Under the pieces are notes generated by a model. It worked only from the letters and a program-made list of their open reading frames with translations. It did not search any database and was not told where the DNA came from. Below, piece after piece: positions 33,120-42,382 of a stretch of 64,000 bases of DNA. The stretch is from an uncultured SAR116 cluster alpha proteobacterium (GTDB lineage: Bacteria > Pseudomonadota > Alphaproteobacteria > Puniceispirillales > Marisalimonadaceae): the NCBI GenBank assembly GCA_902578805.1, contig CACHEH010000003.1, forward strand, positions 1 through 64,000, given 5' to 3'. Position numbers and translations under genes: made by a program. The stretch's first letter is position 1; each line of letters opens with the position of its first letter.

Positions 33120-34103
33120 ATGAACATTAATTTAAATAATAAAAAGAAAGTTTTAATGGTTCAAGGTCTTCATGAAGAGGGTCAAAAGTTGTTATTACAA
33201 AGAGATGATATTGAACCCATTACAATTATGTCAGCAAACGAAGATGAAATTTTGGAAGCTGCGAAAGAAGTCCATGGTATTACAGTTAGAACTGCCAATA
33301 TTTCAAGAAAAATAATTCAAAATTCAAAAAATCTTCAAGTGGTTTCAAGACATGGTGTTGGTTATGATTCTATTGATGTCGATGCTCTAAACGATTGTGG
33401 AATACCGCTAGCGATAGCTGCTCATTCAAATATGATTTCTGTAGCAGAACATGCAATGTTTATGTTGTTGGCTTTATCAAAAAATGTTTTTTATTATGAT
33501 CAATTTGCTCGAAAAGCCGATTGGACTTCTCGTTGGGATATACGTGCTTGGGATGTTGCAGAAAAGAATTTGTTAGTAATTGGTTTTGGTAGAATAGGTT
33601 CTAGGTTAGTTAAAAGAGCACTTGCATTCGATATGAAAGTTTTTGTTTATGATCCTTATGTTGAAGCATTAGAAATAAAAAAATCAGGAGCTAATCATGT
33701 AAAAAATTTCCTTGATGCTTTACCTCAAATGGATGCCGTTTCATTACATTGTCCTAAAAATGAAGAAACTACTAATATGTTTTCAGAAAATGAGTTTAAA
33801 ATTATGAAAGAAAGTGCTTTTTTGATTAATTGCGCTAGAGGCGGAATAATTAATGAAGTGGCACTATTAGATGCTTTAAAATCTAATAAAATTAGAGCTG
33901 CTGGTATAGATGTTTACGATGACGAACCATCTACATCTTCAAACCCACTCTTTAGTCTAGATAATATTCTTCTTTCCCCTCATATTGCAGGAGTTACTCA
34001 AGAGGCAACAATAAGGATGTCTAGACAAGCTGTTCAAAACGTTCTTGATGTATTTGACGATAAAGTAGATCCTGAAGTTATTATTAATAAAAATGTTCTA
34101 TAG
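33120..34103 (+). CDS. D-2-hydroxyacid / 3-phosphoglycerate dehydrogenase-like
   Basis: VIGFGRIGSRLVKRALAFDMKVFVYDP Rossmann motif; LINCARGGIINEVALLDAL; SPHIAGVT. Confidence 0.9.
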   Translation: MNINLNNKKKVLMVQGLHEEGQKLLLQRDDIEPITIMSANEDEILEAAKEVHGITVRTANISRKIIQNSKNLQVVSRHGVGYDSIDVDALNDCGIPLAIAAHSNMISVAEHAMFMLLALSKNVFYYDQFARKADWTSRWDIRAWDVAEKNLLVIGFGRIGSRLVKRALAFDMKVFVYDPYVEALEIKKSGANHVKNFLDALPQMDAVSLHCPKNEETTNMFSENEFKIMKESAFLINCARGGIINEVALLDALKSNKIRAAGIDVYDDEPSTSSNPLFSLDNILLSPHIAGVTQEATIRMSRQAVQNVLDVFDDKVDPEVIINKNVL

Positions 34104-34112
34104 GAGAAAAAA

Positions 34113-34871
34113 ATGAAACAACAAACCTTAAGAGATTGTTGGGTTAAAGAAAAAGGTGCCATAAATGCTTGGTGTTCTATACCGAGTGCTATAACTGCAG
34201 AAATGATGTCGATGAATGATTTTGACTCTATTACAATTGACATGCAACATGGACTTGTTGATTACCAAGTTGCCTTGAATATGCTACAAGTGATTTCAGG
34301 CTCTGGTAAAACTCCTATGGTAAGAGTGCCATGGAATGAGCCAGGAATTATTATGAAGTCACTAGATGCAGGTGCTTTAGGAATTATATGTCCTATGATA
34401 AATACCCCCGATGATGCGACTGATTTTGTAAGTGCTACCAGATATGCTCCAGAAGGACATCGAAGTTCTGGGCCAACAAGAGCCCTAATGGTTCATGGTG
34501 CAAATTATCATGATGAGGCAAATGAAAAAATCATTTCGCTAGCCATGATAGAAACAGTGGAAGCACTAGAAAATGTTGAAAAAATAGCCGCCACTGAAGG
34601 ATTAACAGGGATTTATATTGGGCCTTCAGATCTAAGTATTTCTATGGGTTTTAAACCCGGTTTAGATAGAGTTGAGCCTGAAATGATTGGTGCAATTAAC
34701 AAAATTTATGATGCATGTAAAAATAATAATATCAAAGTTGGTATACATTGTCTTTCTCCTGCTTACTTAAAAGAAAAACTCTCTAATGGCTATGATTTAG
34801 CTACATTAGCAAGTGATGTTAGAATTTATGCAGAGGGTTTAAGTAATAAGATTAAAGAGGCAAGATCTTAA
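34113..34871 (+). CDS. HpcH/HpaI aldolase family protein
   Basis: DSITIDMQHGLVDY, MVRVPWNEPGIIMKSLDAGALGIICPMINT, IETVEALENVEKIAA...IYIGPSDLSISMG. Confidence 0.93.
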   Translation: MKQQTLRDCWVKEKGAINAWCSIPSAITAEMMSMNDFDSITIDMQHGLVDYQVALNMLQVISGSGKTPMVRVPWNEPGIIMKSLDAGALGIICPMINTPDDATDFVSATRYAPEGHRSSGPTRALMVHGANYHDEANEKIISLAMIETVEALENVEKIAATEGLTGIYIGPSDLSISMGFKPGLDRVEPEMIGAINKIYDACKNNNIKVGIHCLSPAYLKEKLSNGYDLATLASDVRIYAEGLSNKIKEARS

Positions 34872-34896
34872 AATTTAAAATTTTGAAAGGAAAAAA

Positions 34897-35868
34897 ATGA
34901 GAGCAGTTACTGTTGTTGAATCTGGAGTTCAAATTTTAGATGTAGATAGACCATCGCCAAAGGATAGTGAAGTCCTTGTAAAGGTACATGCATGTGGATT
35001 GAATAGAGCTGATTTAGTAGTTGCTGATGGTGGAGCTCATGGCGGAGCTGGAGGGCCTGGTACAATTGTTGGTATGGAGTTTTCAGGAGAAATTATTAAA
35101 TGTGGAGAAAATGTTAAAAATTTTTCAATTGGTGATAGAGTTATGTGTTCAGGAGCTTCAGTTTGGGCGGAATATGCAACTGCAGATTATGGTAGAGTAA
35201 TAAAAATACCTAATAATAATATGGATTTTGTTACTGCTAGTACATTACCAATAGCTCTGGCAACAATGCATAATGCTATTGTCACAATTGGTAATTTTAC
35301 TAAAGGAGAGACAATTTTAATCCAAGGCGCAAGTTCAGGTGTTGGTCTAATGGGACTCCAGATAGCAAAACATTTAGGGGCTAAACTAGTTATAGGAACA
35401 TCTACAAAACCAGAAAAATTTGACAAATTGCAATCTATTGGTGCTGACCTTGTTGTAAATTCAAAAGACAAAGACTGGGTAGATCAGGTATTGAAAGCAA
35501 CTAATAATGAGGGTGTAGATTTAATTATAGATCAACTTTCTGGTTATACTATAAACGAAAATATGAAAGCATCTAAAGTAAAAGGGACAATAGTAAACGT
35601 AGGAAGGTTGGCTGGAGGTAGTGAAGAATTTAATTGTGATCTTCATGCTTTAAGAAGAATTAATTATCATGGTGTTACTTTTAGAACTAGATCTGTGAAC
35701 GAGATAAGAGATGTATACTCAAAAATGTGGAGTGATTTAGGCGATTTGGTAGTTAAAGGAAAATTATCTCTGCCTATAGAAAAGATTTTTAAATTTGATG
35801 ACGTTGCAGATGCTTTGTCATGTATGAGAGACAATCAACATTTTGGTAAATTAATTTTAAAAGTTTAA
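34897..35868 (+). CDS. NADPH:quinone oxidoreductase / MDR family
   Basis: GLNRADLVVADGG, ILIQGASSGVGLMGLQIAKHLGA. Confidence 0.9.
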   Translation: MRAVTVVESGVQILDVDRPSPKDSEVLVKVHACGLNRADLVVADGGAHGGAGGPGTIVGMEFSGEIIKCGENVKNFSIGDRVMCSGASVWAEYATADYGRVIKIPNNNMDFVTASTLPIALATMHNAIVTIGNFTKGETILIQGASSGVGLMGLQIAKHLGAKLVIGTSTKPEKFDKLQSIGADLVVNSKDKDWVDQVLKATNNEGVDLIIDQLSGYTINENMKASKVKGTIVNVGRLAGGSEEFNCDLHALRRINYHGVTFRTRSVNEIRDVYSKMWSDLGDLVVKGKLSLPIEKIFKFDDVADALSCMRDNQHFGKLILKV

Positions 35869-35875
35869 ATAGTAA

Positions 35876-36619
35876 ATGACTTTTGATCCAATTACGATTT
35901 TTGCAATTTTAGCTGCTTTCGCTTTAGCAGGAACACTTAAAGGTGCGACTGGTGCAGGAGCGCCTATAATAACAATTCCTGTGATAGCGGCATTTTATGA
36001 TGTTCGAATAGCAGTCGTTATAATGGTTTTACCAAATTTATTAACAAATATTAGCCAGATTTACCAGTTTAGAAAAACAATTCTCCCACTTATCTTTACT
36101 ATATCATTTGCGTTAGGTGGTGGTATTGGCGCCTTTGTTGGAACAATTTTATTAATTAATTTACCTATTAAAATACTTACACTTTCAGTTGCGTTAATTG
36201 TAATAATTTATATAGCGATCAAGTTAATTGTTCCTAAGTGGAAATTAACCTATCAAAGAGCTACTAAATTAGTTTTTATAATGGGTTCTGGAGGTGGAGT
36301 ACTGCAAGGTAGTGTTGGCCTTTCAGCTCCAATATCAATAACTTTTTTAAATTCTATGAAATTAGAGCGAAACCAGTTTATACCAACTATTTCAGTCTAT
36401 TTTGGAGTTATGTCTGTTTTTCAAATTCCTACTTTATATTACTATGATTTTTTTAACTTTGATATAACTATTCTTAGTTTTATTTCCACGATTGTTTTGA
36501 TTTGTTTCATGCCACTTGGTTCATGGTTTGCTAAGAATATGTCAAAAGATATTTTTGATAAAATCACATTAATCTTATTAGGTTTTATAGCTTTAAGAAT
36601 AATTTATTTAAATATTTAA
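35876..36619 (+). CDS. TauE/SafE family membrane transporter
   Basis: GTLKGATGAGAPIITIPVIAAF repeat signature; multi-TM. Confidence 0.85.
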   Translation: MTFDPITIFAILAAFALAGTLKGATGAGAPIITIPVIAAFYDVRIAVVIMVLPNLLTNISQIYQFRKTILPLIFTISFALGGGIGAFVGTILLINLPIKILTLSVALIVIIYIAIKLIVPKWKLTYQRATKLVFIMGSGGGVLQGSVGLSAPISITFLNSMKLERNQFIPTISVYFGVMSVFQIPTLYYYDFFNFDITILSFISTIVLICFMPLGSWFAKNMSKDIFDKITLILLGFIALRIIYLNI

Positions 36620-36625
36620 ATTTTT

Positions 36626-37318
36626 TTATTTGTATTTGTTCCCACAAATTAATTTACCATTTTGGGAAACGCATCCATATTGAAAATTGAATTTTTTATT
36701 ATTGCTGTTATTAGTTTTTGGTAATTTAATAACACAATCTTCTAAAAAATTTTTAGAAAATTTATTAGTTTCTAATATTTTTGTTTTTTTTAAAACTTTT
36801 CCATTATTTGATAATTTTAAAATAGTGAAAGGGGGTAGATTAACACTGTTAATATTATCCTTATAGAAAATATTCAGATTATTTTTTAAATTAATGATTT
36901 CTAAAAAACCTTTTTTTGAGATAAGAATAACATCCTCAATACTATCTAAATTATAGTAAAAGAAGTTTAAGTTATAATTGTCCTTCGAGTTTTTGTTTAT
37001 TGAAAAAAGTATTGAACCTTTTGTAAACTCAAAATTTATTTTGTATTTATTTTTTAAAATTTTTAAAGAAGAATCTGAAGAGAAACATAATTTTGTATTA
37101 TCTTGAAAAACAATTGTAGCTGGTTTTCCTCTAGTACTTAAATAGTCACCAGATTTTATATTAGTCTCTTCATTTAGAAAAAATCTGTTACCATGTATAT
37201 TTAACACATGTATTTTGTTTTCAATTTTTGAAATTTTTATTTCCGAATAACAAGATTTTGATAAAAGAATTATTATTGATAAAAAAAATAATAAGTATTT
37301 TACAAAATTTTTTTTCAC
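36626..37318 (-). CDS. FecR-domain-like secreted protein
   Basis: N-terminal signal peptide; INIKSGDYLSTRGKPATIVFQDNTKLCFSSDSSLKI resembles FecR domain. Confidence 0.6.
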   Translation of the reverse strand: MKKNFVKYLLFFLSIIILLSKSCYSEIKISKIENKIHVLNIHGNRFFLNEETNIKSGDYLSTRGKPATIVFQDNTKLCFSSDSSLKILKNKYKINFEFTKGSILFSINKNSKDNYNLNFFYYNLDSIEDVILISKKGFLEIINLKNNLNIFYKDNINSVNLPPFTILKLSNNGKVLKKTKILETNKFSKNFLEDCVIKLPKTNNSNNKKFNFQYGCVSQNGKLICGNKYK

Positions 37319-37331
37319 TGAATTTTAAGAA

Positions 37332-37361
37332 AAGGTAGTCACATAATTTTATGACTACCTT
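37332..37361 (-). terminator. rho-independent terminator of the BMP substrate-binding gene
   Basis: AAGGTAGTCA / TGACTACCTT 10-bp inverted repeat; U-rich tail TTTTCTTAAAATT on minus strand. Confidence 0.7.
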
Positions 37362-37369
37362 AGTTATAA

Positions 37370-38479
37370 TTAACCAGGAACTTTACCATTCACACCTTGC
37401 AAATAATAATTCATTCCCCATAAAGCGCCATCATCAAGGGCTTTACCTGCAGGAATGATTTCTTTACCTGTATTATCAACTAATGGACCTGCAAAAATAT
37501 TAATCTTGCCACTCTTTATACCATCTAGCGCTTCTTGAGCTTTTTGAGCGACGTTAGATGGCATGTTTTCAAATTTGGAGATCACCAGCATATCTGATTT
37601 TATGCCACCCCAAACATTTCCAGGCCAATGGTTAGGACCATCCCCAGTGTTCCATTTTCCATTTCTTAGTTCCTCAATTTTCTTGATGTAGTAAGGACCC
37701 CAGTTATTTATTGAAGCAAACAATTGAGCTTTAGGAGCAAAAGCTGACATATCTGTTGATTGACCAAAGCCCATAGCTCCATTTTTCTCAGCTATTTGCA
37801 GCATAGCAGGTGAATCTGTATGTTGCGCTAACACATCAGCTCCTTCAGCGATATGAACTTTTGCTGCATCGGCTTCTTTAACTGGATCATACCAGGTATT
37901 TGCCCAGATAACAGATATTGAAGCATCTTTATTTACAGATTTTAACCCTTGAGCAAAAGCATTAATCCCCATTATAACTTCAGCTATTGGATAAGCTCCA
38001 ATATATCCAATTTTATTAGTTTTGGTCATTAAACCAGCTACTACTCCTTGTATGTATCTTCCCTCATAAAATCTGATATTTCCAGTTGCAACATTCTTAG
38101 ACCTTTTATAGCCTGTAATATGCTCAAATTTTACATCGGGAAATTCTTTTGCAACTTTTAATGTTGGTTCCATATAACCAAATGAGGTTGTAAAAATAAT
38201 CTCATTACCTTGTTTTGCTAATTCTCTTATTACACGAGTAGCGTCAGGTCCCTCAGGAACATTTTCAACTACAGAAACTTTAACATCTTTTCCAAATCGT
38301 TTTTCAACCATTTGTTTCCCAAGTTCATGGGCATATGTCCAGCCATGATCTCCTGGTGTTGTTAAATATACAAAACCTACCTTTGTTGGACTTCCAGCAA
38401 AAGTACTCGAAATTACAAAAAATAAAACTGATATACTTAGAGCAATCAGTGAAAAAATACGCATACAAAATTTAATCAT
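37370..38479 (-). CDS. BMP family ABC transporter substrate-binding protein
   Basis: Signal peptide; KVGFVYLTTPGDHGWTYAHELGK, IGYIGAYPIAEVIMGINAFAQG. Confidence 0.93.
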   Translation of the reverse strand: MIKFCMRIFSLIALSISVLFFVISSTFAGSPTKVGFVYLTTPGDHGWTYAHELGKQMVEKRFGKDVKVSVVENVPEGPDATRVIRELAKQGNEIIFTTSFGYMEPTLKVAKEFPDVKFEHITGYKRSKNVATGNIRFYEGRYIQGVVAGLMTKTNKIGYIGAYPIAEVIMGINAFAQGLKSVNKDASISVIWANTWYDPVKEADAAKVHIAEGADVLAQHTDSPAMLQIAEKNGAMGFGQSTDMSAFAPKAQLFASINNWGPYYIKKIEELRNGKWNTGDGPNHWPGNVWGGIKSDMLVISKFENMPSNVAQKAQEALDGIKSGKINIFAGPLVDNTGKEIIPAGKALDDGALWGMNYYLQGVNGKVPG

Positions 38480-38587
38480 AATAAACTCCTAATCTAATGC
38501 TAAAACTTTAGAGTGAATCTTCAAAATAACAATAAAAAAAATTAAATTTTTGATTAAATTTTATAAATGCAAATAAATTCCACAATT

Positions 38588-39499
38588 TTATTGACTGCCA
38601 AAAAAAGGTTTACCAAGTGATGATGGCACAACACTATTATTTTTAGATAATTTTCCTGAAATCATTGTTAATGCAATAATAGTTGCTAAATATGGCATCA
38701 TAGAAAGTAACTGCGAAGGAATAGGCCAACCCCTTGCTTGTCCAACTAATTGCGCAATAGTTATTCCTCCAAAAATTAAAGCTCCAACAATAATACGCCA
38801 CGGTATCCAAGAAGCAAACACAACTAGTGCAAGTGCAATCCAACCTCTGCCAGCTGTCATACCCTCTGACCAATGAGGTGTTAGCACAAGGGGAATATAA
38901 GCTCCTCCAATACCGGCACACATTCCACCAAAACAAGTCGCATACCATCTTATTTTTTTTACTGGATATCCTACGGAATGTGCACTTTGATGATCGTCAC
39001 CAACTGCTCTTAAAATAATTCCTGATTTTGAATATTTTAAAAAGAAAGAAATATAAATAATAATGGCTATTGATAAATAGGCTACAAAATCTTGGTTGAA
39101 TAAAATACTACCAACTACAGGGATGTCTGATAATAAAAAAATCTCTATTTTAGGTAAAGAGGGGATGGTTTTGCCAACTAGGGGTGCACCTGCCAAACCA
39201 GTAAGACCGGTGGCAAATATTGTTAAACCTAGTCCAGTAGCAACTTGGTTTGTCATGAAATTGATTGTAAATATAGAAAAAATTGATGCCATAAGTACAC
39301 CTGATAAGGCTCCAGCAACTATTCCATAATAAGGATTTTCAAGCCACAAAACTGCTCCTAAAGCTCCTACAGCTCCGCTTAACATCATCCCTTCAACTCC
39401 AAGATTTAAAACCCCACTTTTTTCAGCTATTAGTTCACCTGTAGCTGCAAGTAGTAATGGGATTGAAGTTGCTATAATAGTTAAGACTAATGCGTCCAT
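38588..39499 (-). CDS. ABC transporter permease (BMP/nucleoside type)
   Basis: ELIAEKSGVLNLGVEGMMLSGAV signature. Confidence 0.93.
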   Translation of the reverse strand: MDALVLTIIATSIPLLLAATGELIAEKSGVLNLGVEGMMLSGAVGALGAVLWLENPYYGIVAGALSGVLMASIFSIFTINFMTNQVATGLGLTIFATGLTGLAGAPLVGKTIPSLPKIEIFLLSDIPVVGSILFNQDFVAYLSIAIIIYISFFLKYSKSGIILRAVGDDHQSAHSVGYPVKKIRWYATCFGGMCAGIGGAYIPLVLTPHWSEGMTAGRGWIALALVVFASWIPWRIIVGALIFGGITIAQLVGQARGWPIPSQLLSMMPYLATIIALTMISGKLSKNNSVVPSSLGKPFFGSQ

Positions 39500-40578
39500 T
39501 ATTTTTTACCTTCTGACCATTTAATTTTGTATTTTTGAAGAGTTTCACCTGTTAACAAAAAAAAGAGTAAAATACCTTCAAATAAACCAGTTACGACTTT
39601 TGGTATACCCATAGTCATTTGAGCATTATCAGCACCGAGTTTAACTGTTGCTATAATTATTCCCGCGAACAAAATTCCTGTAGGGTTTAATCTTCCAAGA
39701 AAAGCAACAATTATTGCTGTAAATCCATAGCCAAAAGACACCTCAGGTTGTAGTTGACCTATATTTGCTGATACTTCAATTACCCCTGCTACGCCAGCTA
39801 AACCACCAGATAATAAAAGAACAGTAATAGTAATTGAATTTTGTTTAAAGCCTGCAAATTTTGCTGCCTGTGGTGCAGATCCTAATACATTTATTTTAAA
39901 ACCACCTAAAGTTTTATTTACAAAAAACCATGAAATAGGTGTTAATAAAAGGACAAATAAAATACCATAATGAAGTTGTCCTAGAAAACCAATTCCTGGA
40001 AAAGGTATTTTGTTTATCAACGCCCCTTCAGGATAAGGTTTAGATAATGGAAACCCAAAGCTCATTGGATCGCGCAATGGTCCTCTTACAATAAAATCTA
40101 TAAATAACATTGCAACATAAACCAGCATCAAACTTACTAAAATCTCATTTACATTTAATTTAGTTTTTAAAATTGCTGGTATAAATGCCCATAATGCTCC
40201 CCCTACAAAGCCAGCTAAGATAGTGATTAGTAAAAAGAATTTTGTTTCAATATTTGGAAAAGATAATGCTATAAAACCGGCTAACAAAGCTCCCATAATA
40301 AATTGACCTTCAGCTCCAATATTCCAAACATTAGACTTAAAGCATAACATCAAACCAGTGCCGATGATAATTAGTGGGCAAGCCTTAACTAATATATCAC
40401 TAATACGGTCTATTCTTGAGAAAGGAGACACAAAGATTTGATAGAGAGTTTCTAGTGGATTGTAACCTAGGAACGTAAAAATTAGTAAACCAAAAAATAT
40501 TGTAAAAGCTATTGATAATATAGGTGCTATCATTATCCAGTTCTTTGAAACTCTATCTCTTGGTATGAAAGTAATCAT
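39499..40578 (-). CDS. ABC transporter permease (BMP/nucleoside type)
   Basis: SNVWNIGAEGQFIMGALLAG signature. Confidence 0.93.
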   Translation of the reverse strand: MITFIPRDRVSKNWIMIAPILSIAFTIFFGLLIFTFLGYNPLETLYQIFVSPFSRIDRISDILVKACPLIIIGTGLMLCFKSNVWNIGAEGQFIMGALLAGFIALSFPNIETKFFLLITILAGFVGGALWAFIPAILKTKLNVNEILVSLMLVYVAMLFIDFIVRGPLRDPMSFGFPLSKPYPEGALINKIPFPGIGFLGQLHYGILFVLLLTPISWFFVNKTLGGFKINVLGSAPQAAKFAGFKQNSITITVLLLSGGLAGVAGVIEVSANIGQLQPEVSFGYGFTAIIVAFLGRLNPTGILFAGIIIATVKLGADNAQMTMGIPKVVTGLFEGILLFFLLTGETLQKYKIKWSEGKK

Positions 40579-42131
40579 TTAATAGGGTCCATTTGTTGAT
40601 TTTCTCTATTTTTAGCACCCATTAATAATCCAACATCTGTTGCTGTTATATCTCTGACTTCAAATATTTCACTTAAAGCACCTTCATTGATTACACAAAT
40701 CTTATTCGATAATTCAAAAATTTCTTCCAAATCTTGGCTTATTAAGATAACTGCTTTGCCGTGTTGAGAGAGATCTAATAATTTTTGTCTAATTGCGGTT
40801 GCAGCACCTATATCAACACCCCAAGTAGGTTGAGAAAAAATTGCAACCTTAGGGTTGTTAGCTAAAGATCTTCCCAAAATGAATTTTTGTAAATTTCCTC
40901 CAGACAATTGACTAGCTAAAGGATTTGTTTCTGGACACCTTACATCATTATTTTTGATTATTTTTTTACTTTCTTCTAGGCTATTTTCAGGATTATTTAA
41001 TAAATTTGAAATTAAGTTTTTAGTATTATTGTATTTGAAAAAATAAGTTAGAAATGTATTTTCACTTAAAGTTAAGTTTGGAACTGTAGCATGAAAAGCT
41101 CTTTCTTCTGGTATTGTTTCAATTCCAAGTTTCCGTCTTTCATTTATATTAGTTTTGCCAATGGGTGTTTTATCCAAAAATATTTGGTTATTATCTTCAC
41201 AATTAATTTCACCACTTAAGATTTCCATTAACTCAACTTGTCCATTACCAGCAATTCCAGCAACACCTAAAATCTCTCCATAATTAACCTGTAAATTTAT
41301 ATTTTTTAACGAAATCCCAAATTCATGATTTTTAAGCTTGTTTAAATTTTTTACCTCAAATGCAATGTTTTTTGATTTTGATTTAATGGTTTTTTTTAAT
41401 TCTGTAATTTTTTTACCAACCATTGTTTCTGCTAAAAAATTGGTTGTTGTTTTCTTGGCATTAATTGATGCAATAGATTTACCTGATTTTAAAATAGTTA
41501 CTTCATCAGCCAACTCAATTATTTCTTCTAATTTATGGCTGATGTAAAGTATAGAACATCCAGAAGATGCAAGCCTTTTTAAAATTTTGAATAAATTTTT
41601 GATTTCTTGAGGAGTAAGGACTGAAGTTGGTTCATCCATTATTAATAAACTTGGATTTTGCATTAAACATCTAATAATTTCTACTCTTTGTTTTTCACCA
41701 ACTGATAACTCACTTACTAATTTTAAAGGATCAACAAATAATTCCCATTCTTTTGATAATTTCGATATTTCATCAACTACTTTATTAAACTTAATTTGAT
41801 CATCTAATGCGATTAAGATGTTTTCTGCAACTGTAAGGGCAGGGAAAAGAGAAAAATGTTGAAAAACCATTCCTATTCCGTTTTTTCGAGCTATATCAGG
41901 AGATGTTATAGAAATTTTTTTGTTATTTATTTCTATTGAGCCGCTGTCAGGTTGTAGCACGCCATACAATAGTTTCACCAACGTTGATTTACCAGCACCG
42001 TTTTCACCTAAGAGGGCATGTATTTGTCCTTTAGCGATTGAAATATCAATATTTTGATTTGCAACAAAATTACCGAAAGTTTTACAAATTTTTGTTGCTT
42101 TTAAAAGAATATCTGATTCTTTTTTGGCCAT
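40575..42131 (-). CDS. ABC transporter ATP-binding protein (two ABC domains)
   Basis: Walker A GENGAGKSTLVK, LSVGEKQRVEI, second domain QLSGGNLQKFILGRSL. Confidence 0.95.
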   Translation of the reverse strand: MAKKESDILLKATKICKTFGNFVANQNIDISIAKGQIHALLGENGAGKSTLVKLLYGVLQPDSGSIEINNKKISITSPDIARKNGIGMVFQHFSLFPALTVAENILIALDDQIKFNKVVDEISKLSKEWELFVDPLKLVSELSVGEKQRVEIIRCLMQNPSLLIMDEPTSVLTPQEIKNLFKILKRLASSGCSILYISHKLEEIIELADEVTILKSGKSIASINAKKTTTNFLAETMVGKKITELKKTIKSKSKNIAFEVKNLNKLKNHEFGISLKNINLQVNYGEILGVAGIAGNGQVELMEILSGEINCEDNNQIFLDKTPIGKTNINERRKLGIETIPEERAFHATVPNLTLSENTFLTYFFKYNNTKNLISNLLNNPENSLEESKKIIKNNDVRCPETNPLASQLSGGNLQKFILGRSLANNPKVAIFSQPTWGVDIGAATAIRQKLLDLSQHGKAVILISQDLEEIFELSNKICVINEGALSEIFEVRDITATDVGLLMGAKNRENQQMDPIK

Positions 42132-42196
42132 TAAAACACCTAATTTTTTTAAAATTTAATAAATTAAAAATGAGGATAACAAAGAAATATAAGTAA

Positions 42197-42382
42197 TCAA
42201 TTCTTTTGTTTTGAAGTTTTTAGCATTAAAAAAATTAAAATTGCAACTGATATAAATATAATTGAAATAAATAAATTGAAGTTACTAACATGCATTTTGT
42301 TAAACCCACATGCAAATATTATAGCTGTTGTAATTAAGATCATTAACCAATGAATTGGTTTGCCGATAAATATTTTATTCAT
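42197..42382 (-). CDS. small two-TM protein coupled to the TRAP permease
   Basis: 61 aa, two hydrophobic helices, ATGA overlap with the upstream TRAP permease. Confidence 0.6.
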   Translation of the reverse strand: MNKIFIGKPIHWLMILITTAIIFACGFNKMHVSNFNLFISIIFISVAILIFLMLKTSKQKN

